DNA from: JADGGM01 sp027307005
GTDB taxonomy: Bacteria > Gemmatimonadota > Gemmatimonadetes > Gemmatimonadales > Gemmatimonadaceae
Direction: 5' to 3'
DNA: 64,000 bases
NCBI GenBank assembly: GCA_035455745.1
Contig: DATIEP010000088.1
Span: 124,001 to 188,000 of the forward strand
The number at the start of each line of letters is the position of its first letter. The first letter of the stretch is position 1. The notes beneath the pieces were generated by a model. The model saw nothing but the letters and a program-made list of their open reading frames with translations, was not told where the DNA came from and made no database searches. Shown here one piece after another: positions 53,194 to 62,709 of this stretch. The position numbers were made by a program, and so were the translations under genes.

Positions 53194-54666
53194 ATGAGAC
53201 GCCCGTCGGGTGCAGTGAACGCCTTCCTCAACGGCGTCGTGGCCGCGCTTTGCGCTCTCGTCCTGCCTCTCCATCGGCCCAGCGCACAACAGACAGGCGC
53301 ATCGACCACCGCAACAGTCGAGGGCGTCGTGTACGACAGCGTGCGCTGGGCGCCGCTCACCGGCGCCGTCGTGCAACTCGTGTCGCGCGATGAACCGTCG
53401 CAGATATTCACGGCCGAAACCGATTCCTCCGGTGCGTTCAGCATCGCCGGCGTGCCGCGTGGACAATTCGTCATCGGCTTCCTGCACGCCGAGCTGAGTG
53501 AGCTCGATCTCCAGGCCATCTCGCGCAATGTGCGGGTGGGTTCCAAGCCGGTCGTGCACGTGGCGCTGTCCATTCCGGGAGCGGTGGCGATCCGCACCGT
53601 GCTCTGCGGCGCGCCGGCTGCCGGCGATTCCAGCGGGACAGTCGTTGGATTCGTGCGCGATGCCGACAGCGACATGCCGGTCGCGGGCGCACGCGTGACG
53701 GTCGCGTGGCGCAATTTCGACATCGACACGAAGGGACTCCACAGCGAACCGCGCCAGGTCGACGCCAGAGCCGACGCCAGCGGCTGGTTTGCCATCTGCG
53801 GCGTGCCGGGCGACGGCATCTTCGATATTCGTGCGCAGTTAGGCGCGCGCGCCACGCCGTTCGTGCAAGTGAACGCGGCCTCGCGCGGACTGGCCATCCG
53901 CGACTTGAGCCTGGGCGGCGACAGCGCCGCGGCCGCGCAGCCGCAGGCCGCGGGCACGTCGTTAGGCAGACCCGGGGCCGAGGCGACGGCCGTGCTCGAA
54001 GGCGTGATTCGGGATCCGTCGGGCACTCCGCTTGCCGGCGCGGAAGTCACGCTGCCCGCGGCCGGCGCCGAAACCAGCACTGGCGCCGATGGGCGGTTCC
54101 GGATCGCATCGCTCCCCTCGGGCACGCAGCCGCTCGTGATCGCGCACGTGGGGCTCATGCCGGTCCGCACCGCGGTCGACCTCGCGAGCCATCATCCCGC
54201 CTCGATCGATATCATGATGACTGAACCAGTGCCGGTGTTGGCGACGGTCAAGGTGCAAGGCAAGGACGTGCTCTCGAAGCTCGCCGGGTTCGAGCAGCGC
54301 CGAACGGAAGGGTTCGGCCAGTTCTTCACCGCCGCCGACATTGCGAAGATGGAGGCAACGAAGCTGACCGACGTGTTCCGGCGCGCAGCCACCCTTCGCG
54401 TGATTCGCATCGATCCCAAGGACTCGACCTTCATGCTCGGCATCGTGAGCGCGCGGGGCCAGGTGAGCGTCCTGATGGCGAACATCGGATTCTGCTACCC
54501 CGCCGTGTACATCGACGGGGCATTCATGCACGACGCCGCGCACAACATCAACGCGTTTCTGGATCCCGGCTCGGTCGCAGGCATCGAGATCTACTCGGAC
54601 GCGTCGACCACGCCGCCCCAGTACAAGTCCGGGGACTGCGGCACGGTGCTGATCTGGACGCACTGA
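53194..54666 (+). CDS. Carboxypeptidase-regulatory-like / TonB-plug-like secreted protein
   Basis: A 490-aa exported protein. After a signal peptide (LNGVVAALCALVLPLH, cleaved near PSAQQ) come three CarboxypepD_reg-like beta domains: VEGVVYDSVRWAPLTGAVVQ, VVGFVRDADSDMPVAGARV and LEGVIRDPSGTPLAGAEVTL, each followed by a DSSG/DASG/GADG turn and F-x-I. The C-terminal part (TKLTDVFRRAATLRVIRID, VYIDGAFMHDAAHNINAFLD) resembles a TonB-receptor plug without the barrel. GGGAGG precedes ATG 53194. The role may be at the surface in binding or in a receptor complex. Confidence 0.82.
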   Translation: MRRPSGAVNAFLNGVVAALCALVLPLHRPSAQQTGASTTATVEGVVYDSVRWAPLTGAVVQLVSRDEPSQIFTAETDSSGAFSIAGVPRGQFVIGFLHAELSELDLQAISRNVRVGSKPVVHVALSIPGAVAIRTVLCGAPAAGDSSGTVVGFVRDADSDMPVAGARVTVAWRNFDIDTKGLHSEPRQVDARADASGWFAICGVPGDGIFDIRAQLGARATPFVQVNAASRGLAIRDLSLGGDSAAAAQPQAAGTSLGRPGAEATAVLEGVIRDPSGTPLAGAEVTLPAAGAETSTGADGRFRIASLPSGTQPLVIAHVGLMPVRTAVDLASHHPASIDIMMTEPVPVLATVKVQGKDVLSKLAGFEQRRTEGFGQFFTAADIAKMEATKLTDVFRRAATLRVIRIDPKDSTFMLGIVSARGQVSVLMANIGFCYPAVYIDGAFMHDAAHNINAFLDPGSVAGIEIYSDASTTPPQYKSGDCGTVLIWTH

Positions 54667-54706
54667 CCAGAACACTCCGTTAGGCGTGGAGGCACGCGCG
54701 AAACAG

Positions 54707-54746
54707 AACGGGCGCTCCGGCCGGCTCATCGCCGGGGGCGCCCGTT
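54707..54746. terminator. Hairpin between convergent genes at 54.7 kb
   Basis: AACGGGCGC pairs with GCGCCCGTT; after a small bulge CCGGC pairs with GCCGG. It lies between the secreted-protein gene and the M28 peptidase gene and can serve both strands. Confidence 0.6.
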
Positions 54747-54769
54747 CGTGGTTCGTCCGGAGTCGACGG

Positions 54770-56515
54770 CTACTGCCGGCAGGCCCCGTTCGGATCGGGC
54801 TTCGGGTGGTCCACCACGACGCGATGATCCAGGTTCGCGACGTGCAGCGCCACGTCCGCGACGAAGTTCGCCACCTTTGCCATGTGATTGTAGTCGATGT
54901 ACTCCGGCTCGTCCGTCACCTGGTGATAGTCGGAGTGCAACCCGGTGGTGAAGAACGTGATCGGAATGCCGTAGCGCGCGTACTCGTAATGGTCGCTGCG
55001 GCAATAGATGTTCGCCGGATGGCCGTCGGCGTCGATGGAGTAGTCGAGAATCAGATTGTGATGATCCTCCTTGTTCACCTTCTCGATCAAGTCGCCTAAC
55101 TCAGTCGACAGGCGGCGCGAGCCCACCAGCTGCAGGTAGCCGGCGCTGCCGTGAATCGGCGCGCCCGCCTTCGTGCGCCCGGTCTCGTCGTACGCGTCGC
55201 CGCGACCCACCATGTCCATGTTGAGCTGCGTCACGATGCTGTCGCGCGGGACCGTCGGATGATCGGTGAACCAGCGCGAGCCGAGCAGCCCTTTTTCTTC
55301 GCCGACGTGCCAGACGAAGAGCAGCGAGCGCTTGGGCTTGGTCTTCATCGCCGCGAAGTACTGCGCCATCTCGAGCGCCGAGACGCTGCCCGATCCGTCA
55401 TCGTCGGCGCCGTTGTCGATCGAGTCGAGCCGGTCGCCGTGCGGATGAGCGGCGCGATAGGCGGCGAGCTGCTGGTCCACCTCGGACTGTTCTTCCGGCG
55501 TCGCTTGCTTGCCGCCGTCGTCCGCGCCTTCCGGCCGCACGGTGTGATTCCAGATGCGCAGCGAGTCGTGATCCACCGGGTGCTGGATCATGCCGATGTG
55601 ATCGTTGTGCGCGCCGATCGCGACGTATTCGCCGCGCAGCTTGGGATCGCTGCCCTCGATGATGCCGACCACGTTGCGCGCCGGGAACTGCGCCGGTTTG
55701 GTCGAGTACTTCACGTCGAACGAGGCGGTGCCGTGCGGGCTGCCTACCGTTAGGCCGCTCGGCTCGGCGCCCAACAGCTTGGTCGCCGCGGCCTCGGTCA
55801 CGAAGAACACCGTGGGACCGCTGGGCGTCCGCGTCGTGTTGTCCTCGAGGAACGTCTGCGGCCGCGTCAGAAATCCACGGATCTGCGGCGGAACGCTGTC
55901 CAGTGTCGCGACGGCGATCCCCGCCGCGCTGTCGAGGCCCATCCCGCGGCGCGCCGCGCGCAGGAACCGCGTCCACCCGCCGCGCGCCGTGAACACGACG
56001 AACTTGCCCTTGGCCGCGTCGTCGCTGATGCGTGAGCTGTCGCCAAGATCGCCGCCAAACACGATCGGCACATCCGACGCAGTCGCCGGCCGCCGCGACA
56101 ACACGACGAAGTCAGTGTTCGCGACGAGCTTCGTGTCGCCCGCCGAGATCGACGATGATGAGTCGACCGATCGCGTTTCGAGTGGAATGGTCTGGAAGTA
56201 GGTGCCGTCGTCGCCGGCGGGCTTGAGACCCATCTGCTTGATCTGGCCCGCGATGTAGTCGGTGCCTCTCACGTTGCCGGCGGTGCCGGCTTCGCGCCCT
56301 TGCATCGAATCATCGGAGAAGATGTAGAGCCGCGTCATGAGATCGGCCGGGGTGATGGCGGCCGTCGTCGGCTGGGGTGCGTGCTTGAGCGGCAGCGTGA
56401 CAGGCGGCAGCGGAACGACGCCGCCTCCTGACGCGTCGGGCGCCGCGGCTTGTTGGGCCGACAGCGACACCGGAACAGCCAGGGCGAGTGCGAGTCGAGC
56501 GAGAGACGATCTCAT
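54770..56515 (-). CDS. M28-family zinc metallopeptidase with PA-like insert
   Basis: A 581-aa exported peptidase. The signal peptide ends near LSAQQ. AIGAHNDHIGM supplies a zinc His, IDNGADDDGSGSVSALEMAQYF a bridging Asp and loop, WHVGEEKGLLGSRWFTDH the catalytic Glu-Glu, LNMDMVGRGD another ligand and FTTGLHSDYHQVTDEPEYIDY the last His. A protease-associated-like domain (about residues 150-290) precedes the metal sites. It probably works in the periplasm as an aminopeptidase. Confidence 0.92.
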   Translation of the reverse strand: MRSSLARLALALAVPVSLSAQQAAAPDASGGGVVPLPPVTLPLKHAPQPTTAAITPADLMTRLYIFSDDSMQGREAGTAGNVRGTDYIAGQIKQMGLKPAGDDGTYFQTIPLETRSVDSSSSISAGDTKLVANTDFVVLSRRPATASDVPIVFGGDLGDSSRISDDAAKGKFVVFTARGGWTRFLRAARRGMGLDSAAGIAVATLDSVPPQIRGFLTRPQTFLEDNTTRTPSGPTVFFVTEAAATKLLGAEPSGLTVGSPHGTASFDVKYSTKPAQFPARNVVGIIEGSDPKLRGEYVAIGAHNDHIGMIQHPVDHDSLRIWNHTVRPEGADDGGKQATPEEQSEVDQQLAAYRAAHPHGDRLDSIDNGADDDGSGSVSALEMAQYFAAMKTKPKRSLLFVWHVGEEKGLLGSRWFTDHPTVPRDSIVTQLNMDMVGRGDAYDETGRTKAGAPIHGSAGYLQLVGSRRLSTELGDLIEKVNKEDHHNLILDYSIDADGHPANIYCRSDHYEYARYGIPITFFTTGLHSDYHQVTDEPEYIDYNHMAKVANFVADVALHVANLDHRVVVDHPKPDPNGACRQ

Positions 56516-56624
56516 GTCGCGAATGGGAAGCGGGAGGTGGCAGCCGCTGTGGGCGCCGAATTAGTAGGGACAGGCTCCAAATATGATGGCGGGTGCAGAG
56601 GCAAGCCAGAGCGCCGGATCCGCC

Positions 56625-56936
56625 TCAGACGCGCGCCAGGCGCCATCGAATCTGTTGGACGCTCGCGCCGGCGGGGTGCTGCGCGAGCACCTTGAGGAGC
56701 TGCGGCTCCATGAGCGAGAGCTCCTGCATCCACGCGTTGGTAGCCACATCCACGAACAGCGTGCCGTCTCGTGTGACCATGCGCGCCATGGTCACCGAGG
56801 CAATCTGTTCACCGACGAGCAGCGCCCACGCGTCGACGATGGACGCCTGCTCGATGCGCTGCGTGAGGCCGGCGCGCGCGAGAAATCCGGCGAGCGCCTT
56901 GCCCAACGGCTCGGGCGGACCTTTGCGCTGCGTCAT
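56625..56936 (-). CDS. dciA: DciA/DUF721-domain protein
   Basis: A 103-aa protein with the DUF721 fold: EPLGKALAGFLARAGL, VDAWALLVGEQIASVT and the strand-helix GTLFVDVATNAWMQELSLME. DciA is the ancestral loader of replicative helicase DnaB. ATG 56936 overlaps the recF stop as ATGA. Proximity to recF and gyrB is the usual location near replication genes. A longer open frame upstream overlaps recF and is not used. Confidence 0.88.
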   Translation of the reverse strand: MTQRKGPPEPLGKALAGFLARAGLTQRIEQASIVDAWALLVGEQIASVTMARMVTRDGTLFVDVATNAWMQELSLMEPQLLKVLAQHPAGASVQQIRWRLARV

Positions 56937-58102
56937 TCGGGCGCGCGCTGCACGACGCCCGCGGCAATGAGATACCGCGGGAGCCGGGTGAGGCGTGGAG
57001 GAATGTCGTCGGCGCGCGGCACGGCGAGGATGGTTTGCCCGCTGCCCTGCGCGACGAGCAGCTCGAGGATGCGCGCGGCGCGGCGCGCATCGAGCTCGGC
57101 GAACGGGTCGTCGAGCAGGACGACCGGCTCGCAGCCCGACGCAGCGCGGCGCGTGGCCGCTTCGAGCAGGCGCAGCGCGATCGCGGCCGTGCGTTGCTGG
57201 CCCGCCGAGCCGTACGCTCGCAGATCGCGTCCGCCGAGGGTGAGCGACAGGTCGTCGCGATGCGGGCCGGCATGTGTGAGTCCGCGCCGGATGTCGGCGG
57301 ACCGGTTGCGCGCGAGCGCGTCGCGCAGAGCGGCTTCGACGTCGGCGGAATCGTCGATACTGCTGGTGTACGAGAGATCGGCAGGCGCGCGTTCGCCGAT
57401 CGCGGCGCAGAGCTCGGCGTATCGGGTGCGGTAGGCGAGCGCCCAGTCGCGCCGGGCGCGCCAGAGGACCGCGCCGTGCTCGGCGAGCGGCGCGTCCCAC
57501 ACCGCGACGCTCTGCTCCTTGAGCGCGCCGGGCCGGCGCATCGCGGCGCTCCGTTGGGCGAGTGCGGCGCGATACCGCTGCAGCGCGGCGAGGTACGGGC
57601 GCGAGCTGAGCGCGAGCATCACGTCCAAAAGGCGGCGGCGCGCGCCGGGTGCACCGGCGACGATGTCGGCGTCGCGCGGCGATAGGAGCACGGCGGGGAA
57701 CGCGCCTAACGCATCGGCGAGGCGGGCGCGTTCGTCGCCGTCGACCAGCACGCGTTTGCGCTTACCGGCGCGCTCGAAGCCCACGGACACGGATCGGTGG
57801 GGCGCCTGCGCCATCTCGGCGGACAGGTGAAATCCCGCGGTCTCGAACCGAACGAGCTCGGCGTCCCGCGCGCCGCGGAAGGAGCGGAGGAGCTGGAGAT
57901 AGTGCATGGCCTCGAGCAGGTTGGTCTTGCCCTGGCCGTTCTCCCCGATGAGCGCGAAGCCTTCGGGCGGCGGTGCGAGGTCGAGGCGGGCGAGATTCCG
58001 GAAGTCGCGGATCGCGAGACGCGTGAGCACCGCGCGCGCCGGCATCGCCGGCGCGACGCCCGGTGCCCCGGCCGGCTGTGGGCGCGCGTCCGCCACGACC
58101 AT
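56933..58102 (-). CDS. recF: DNA replication and repair protein RecF
   Basis: A 389-aa SMC-like ATPase. LTRLAIRDFRNLARLDL begins the domain, Walker A is GENGQGKTNLLEAM, the signature AYGSAGQQRTAAIAL, and Walker B VVLLDDPFAELD. It loads RecA at gaps with RecOR. ATG 58102 follows the enoyl-CoA hydratase stop by a few bases; ATG 58045 (MPARAVLTRL) is the alternative with a shorter N-terminus. Two Asp in tandem replace the common LLDDVFSELD wording only slightly. Confidence 0.93.
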   Translation of the reverse strand: MVVADARPQPAGAPGVAPAMPARAVLTRLAIRDFRNLARLDLAPPPEGFALIGENGQGKTNLLEAMHYLQLLRSFRGARDAELVRFETAGFHLSAEMAQAPHRSVSVGFERAGKRKRVLVDGDERARLADALGAFPAVLLSPRDADIVAGAPGARRRLLDVMLALSSRPYLAALQRYRAALAQRSAAMRRPGALKEQSVAVWDAPLAEHGAVLWRARRDWALAYRTRYAELCAAIGERAPADLSYTSSIDDSADVEAALRDALARNRSADIRRGLTHAGPHRDDLSLTLGGRDLRAYGSAGQQRTAAIALRLLEAATRRAASGCEPVVLLDDPFAELDARRAARILELLVAQGSGQTILAVPRADDIPPRLTRLPRYLIAAGVVQRAPE

Positions 58103-58106
58103 CTGC

Positions 58107-58889
58107 CTAACGGCCGCTGAACCGCGCCGCGCGCTTCTCGAGGAACGCCTGCATCCCCTCGCGCATGTCGTCGGTGGCGGACAACAGGCCGAAGTAGGAG
58201 GCTTCGACCTCGAGGCCGGCGTCGAGCGGGAGGTCATCGCCGCGGTTCACGGCTTCGATGCAGAGCGCAATCGCGACCGGTCCGAACGCGATGATCTGGC
58301 GCAGCATCCGCTCGGCTTCGGCGAGGAGGTCGGACGCCGGCACGACCTTGTTGACCAGCCCGATGCGGTACGCTTCGGCGGCGTCGATCATCTCCGCCGT
58401 GAGCAGCAGCTCGAGCGCGCGTCCTTTGCCGACCAGCCGCACCAGGCGCTGGGTGCCGCCGTAGCCGGGCGTGATGCCTAACTTGAGCTCCGGCTGGCCG
58501 AGCCTGGCCGTGTCGGCGGCGATGCGGATGTGGCAGGCCATCGCCAGCTCGCAGCCGCCGCCTAACGCAAACCCGTTGAGCGCCGCGATCACCGGCTTGG
58601 GGCAGCGCTCGATGCGCGTGAACACGCGCTGGCCCGTGCGCGCGCGCACCCGTCCCTCGGACGGTCCTTGACGCGACAGCTCGGCGATGTCGGCGCCCGC
58701 GACGAACGCTTTCGCGCCGGCGCCGGTGACGAGGACGCCCGCCACGTCCTCGCGCCGTTCCACCAGCTCCATCGCCTCATCCAGCTCGGCGATGGTCTCG
58801 TCGTTGAGCGCATTGAGTTTGTCCGGGCGGTTGACGCGAATGGTCGCGACGCGGTCATGGACGTCGAAGGCGAGGTTCTGAAAGGGCAT
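58107..58889 (-). CDS. Enoyl-CoA hydratase/isomerase-family protein
   Basis: A 260-aa crotonase-fold enzyme. TGAGAKAFVAGADIAELS forms the oxyanion hole, ALNGFALGGGCELAMACHIRIA carries the first catalytic Glu region, and PELKLGITPGYGGTQRLVRLVG the second. Both acidic residues expected of hydratases are present, so hydration of enoyl-CoA is likely. ATG 58889 is the family start; the upstream extension is unrelated. It lies directly upstream of recF. Confidence 0.93.
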   Translation of the reverse strand: MPFQNLAFDVHDRVATIRVNRPDKLNALNDETIAELDEAMELVERREDVAGVLVTGAGAKAFVAGADIAELSRQGPSEGRVRARTGQRVFTRIERCPKPVIAALNGFALGGGCELAMACHIRIAADTARLGQPELKLGITPGYGGTQRLVRLVGKGRALELLLTAEMIDAAEAYRIGLVNKVVPASDLLAEAERMLRQIIAFGPVAIALCIEAVNRGDDLPLDAGLEVEASYFGLLSATDDMREGMQAFLEKRAARFSGR

Positions 58890-59076
58890 GGTCGACGGGC
58901 GCTGAGGGAACGCGGCTGAGCGTCGGGGCACGAGGCGCGCGAGCCGAAATGTAACGCGCGAGTCGGGTCCGGCGACGCGTCGCCGCCGTCTCGAAACCAT
59001 CGCGGCCCGAGTCCGGCTCGAGACGACCCATACTCGACTGTTCCGCCTCTGGCGATCCGCTGGTACGTTTACGCCG

Positions 59077-60101
<1,025 letters not shown>

Positions 60102-60105
<4 letters not shown>

Positions 60106-61577
60106 AGCACGTCCTCGCGATCGACCAGGGCACCACGGGCTCGACGTGTCTCGTCATCGATGCCACCGGACGCATCGTTGGGCGCGGCTACCGGGAGATT
60201 CCGCAGCACTTTCCCCAGCCGGGCTGGGTGGAGCACGACGCCCGCGACCTCGTTGCCTGCACGCTTGCGGCCGGCCGCGACGCGATCGCGCAGGCGAAGG
60301 CGATGCCCGACGCCATCGGCATCACCAATCAGCGCGAAACGGTCGTGATGTGGGATCGGACGACGGGCGAGCCGGTGGGCCGCGCGATCGTGTGGCAAGA
60401 TCGGCGTACGGCGGCGCGCTGCGCCGAGCTCGCCGACGAGTCCGACGCGATCGCGGCGCGCACCGGTCTGGTGCTCGATCCGTATTTCTCGGCCACCAAA
60501 ATCGAATGGCTGTTGTCGCACGAGGCGATCGCGAAACGCGCCGACCGCGGCGAGCTGATCGCCGGAACCGTGGACACGTGGCTCATCTGGAATCTCACGG
60601 GCGGCTCGGTGCACGCGACGGATCCGACGAATGCGTCGCGAACCATGCTCTACGATATCGGCAGCCTCGACTGGAGCGACGAGCTCTGCAGGCTGTTTGG
60701 CGTGCCGCGGAGCATCCTGCCCGAGGTGAGGGCGTCGAGCGCATCGTTCGGCATCGCAGCGCGCGAGCATTTCGGCGCCGAGATGCCGATTCACGGGGTG
60801 GCGGGGGATCAGCAAGCCGCGCTCTACGGACAGGGATGCTGGCGCGCCGGGGAAGGGAAGAACACGTACGGCACCGGAGCGTTCTTGCTGCTCAACACGG
60901 GCCGGCAGCGCGCGGCGGCCGGGGACGGACTGCTGGCGACGGTGGCGTGCGACGAGACGGGCGGGGCTGCCTACGCGCTCGAGGGCGCGATCTTCATCGC
61001 CGGCGCCGCGATTCAATGGTTGCGCGATGGGTTAGGCATCGTGGAGCGAGCGGCCGACACCGAGCGCCTCGCCGCGCTGGTCGACTCCACGGGCGGCGTC
61101 TACTTCGTGCCGGCGCTGGTTGGACTCGGCGCTCCGCACTGGGAGCCGGGTGCGCGGGGAACCATCGTCGGGCTCACCCGCGGGACCACGCGTGCGCACC
61201 TGGCGCGCGCCGCGCTCGAGGCGATGGCGTATTCGACGGCCGATGTGCTCGCCCTCATGCGCCGCCGAAGCGGAGTAGCCTTCGACCGCCTGCGCGTCGA
61301 CGGCGGCGCCACCGAGAATGCGTGGCTCATGCAGTTCCAGGCGGATGTGCTCGGCGTCCCGGTCGAGCGGCCGGATGTGATCGAGACCACTGCGTTAGGC
61401 GCCGCGGGACTGGCGGGAGTCGCGACGGGAGTCTGGTCCAGCGCGTCGTCGTTCCTCGCGACGCGAACGTACCAGCGGTTCGAGCCTGGTTCGGGCGCGT
61501 CGGCAGCCCGAGACGGCGCTCGCGAGTGGGCCCGCGCCGTGCGGACGGCGCTCGCCTGGGCGCGGGATCGCGGCTGA
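60102..61577 (+). CDS. glpK: Glycerol kinase
   Basis: A 491-aa FGGY kinase: VLAIDQGTTGSTCLVID (ATP site), WVEHDARDLV, GITNQRETVVMWDRTTGEPV, IVWQDRRTAARC, and the FGGY signature region GAGKNTYGTGAFLL-like (GEGKNTYGTGAFLLLNTG). The first catalytic Asp follows GVAGDQQAALYGQGCW. It makes glycerol-3-phosphate. The start GTG 60102 overlaps the mtnA stop. No glpF or glpD is nearby. Confidence 0.95.
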
Positions 61578-61888
61578 TGCGCGCGCTCGTTCTCGCATTC
61601 TCGCTCTCCCTCGGCGGCCATCACGGCGGCGACAAATGGCTGGCGCCTGACAAGCTCAAGCATTTTTTCATGTCGGCGTTCGTCGAGACCGCGAGTTATG
61701 GCGCGCTGCGCGCGGTGCGGGTCGATCACCATGATGCGCTTGTCAGCGCCGCCGGAATCGCGGTGAGCGTCGGGGTCGCCAAGGAAGTGCACGACCAGTG
61801 GACCGGCGAAGGATTCTCGATGCGCGACCTTAGCTGGGACCTCGGCGGCACCGCAGCCGGAGCAGCGTTTCTCTCGCACGCACAATGA
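61577..61888 (+). CDS. DUF2279/YfiM-like protein
   Basis: A 103-aa exported protein with a short hydrophobic N-terminus (ALVLAFSLSLG) and the family pattern DKWLAPDKLKHFFMSAFVE, then VGVAKEVHDQWTGEGFSMRD and LSWDLGGTAAGA. Family members are small lipoproteins or periplasmic proteins of unknown function. Its ATG overlaps the glpK stop (TGATG). Confidence 0.82.
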   Translation: MRALVLAFSLSLGGHHGGDKWLAPDKLKHFFMSAFVETASYGALRAVRVDHHDALVSAAGIAVSVGVAKEVHDQWTGEGFSMRDLSWDLGGTAAGAAFLSHAQ

Positions 61889-61985
61889 AGCGTGGGGCTG
61901 TGCGCTTGCGCCGGTTTCATTCGATATATTCATTGGGTCGCGTCCAACGACGGACCGACGTTTGCCACAGCTTGGAGCTGTTCCG

Positions 61986-62219
61986 ATGACCGATGCCGCG
62001 AGCAAGTCGACCGGTGCAGTGGAGTCGCAGACGGCCGAGCGTCGCACGAATGTGGTGCTCCGGTCGCTGGTGAACGAAATGCTCCAACGCGTTCGCGATC
62101 TGAGCCGGCGGACCGCGGTATGGAGCGCGGAGGAACGGGCGCAGGCAGAACGGGAGCTCGAGGTCATCATGGCGCGCGTGCGGGATGAGGCTGCACGCTC
62201 GCGGGTCGCCCGGTCGTGA
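61986..62219 (+). CDS. Small helical protein, function unknown
   Basis: A 77-aa charged helical protein (RRTNVVLRSLVNEMLQRVRD and SAEERAQAERELEVIMARVR). No signal or membrane segment. GGAG nine bases before ATG 61986 supports the start. It precedes ccmE by 28 bases on the same strand and may be its operon partner. Confidence 0.65.
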   Translation: MTDAASKSTGAVESQTAERRTNVVLRSLVNEMLQRVRDLSRRTAVWSAEERAQAERELEVIMARVRDEAARSRVARS

Positions 62220-62247
62220 GCGGGCGTTTGCACAGGAAGCGCAGCGT

Positions 62248-62709
62248 ATGGCGTTGAAACCGCGGACGAAGTTTCTGTTAGGCGGCGCGTTGATTCTCGG
62301 AACCGCCGGCTACTTGATGGCGAGCGCGATCGCGCAGACCGGAACCTACTACCTCACGCCAACCGAACTGGCCAGCAAAGTCGCACAGGATCCGTCCTTC
62401 TACGGAACCGGCGTGAAGGTCGGTGCGCGCGTGGTGCCGGGCTCGGTCATTCGCGCGCCCGGCGGTCGCGACATGACGTTCCGCGTCACCGACGGCGACA
62501 AGACGTATCCGGTCAGCTTCCATGGCATCGCGCCGGACACGTTCACCGACAGCGTAGACGTCGTCATGGACGGGCGTCTGGCGCAGGACGGAACCTTCCG
62601 CGCGACAACGGTGCTCGCCAAGTGCGCGTCGCGGTATGAGAATGCGCCTGCGAAATACCGCGCGACGCCGGGCTATCGCTCGGGCGGTGCGGCGCCGGCC
62701 CGCACGTGA
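62248..62709 (+). CDS. ccmE: CcmE heme chaperone, CXXXY variant
   Basis: A 153-aa periplasmic heme chaperone anchored by one N-terminal helix (FLLGGALILGTAGYLMASAI). The OB-fold segments GARVVPGSVIR, FRVTDGDKTYPVSFHG and VVMDGRLAQDGTF are typical. The heme-attachment motif HxxxY is replaced by C126-ASR-Y130 (CXXXY), the variant known from archaea and some bacteria such as Desulfovibrio. It passes heme from CcmC to CcmF. AGGAAG precedes ATG 62248. Its stop overlaps ccmF as GTGA. Confidence 0.93.
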   Translation: MALKPRTKFLLGGALILGTAGYLMASAIAQTGTYYLTPTELASKVAQDPSFYGTGVKVGARVVPGSVIRAPGGRDMTFRVTDGDKTYPVSFHGIAPDTFTDSVDVVMDGRLAQDGTFRATTVLAKCASRYENAPAKYRATPGYRSGGAAPART

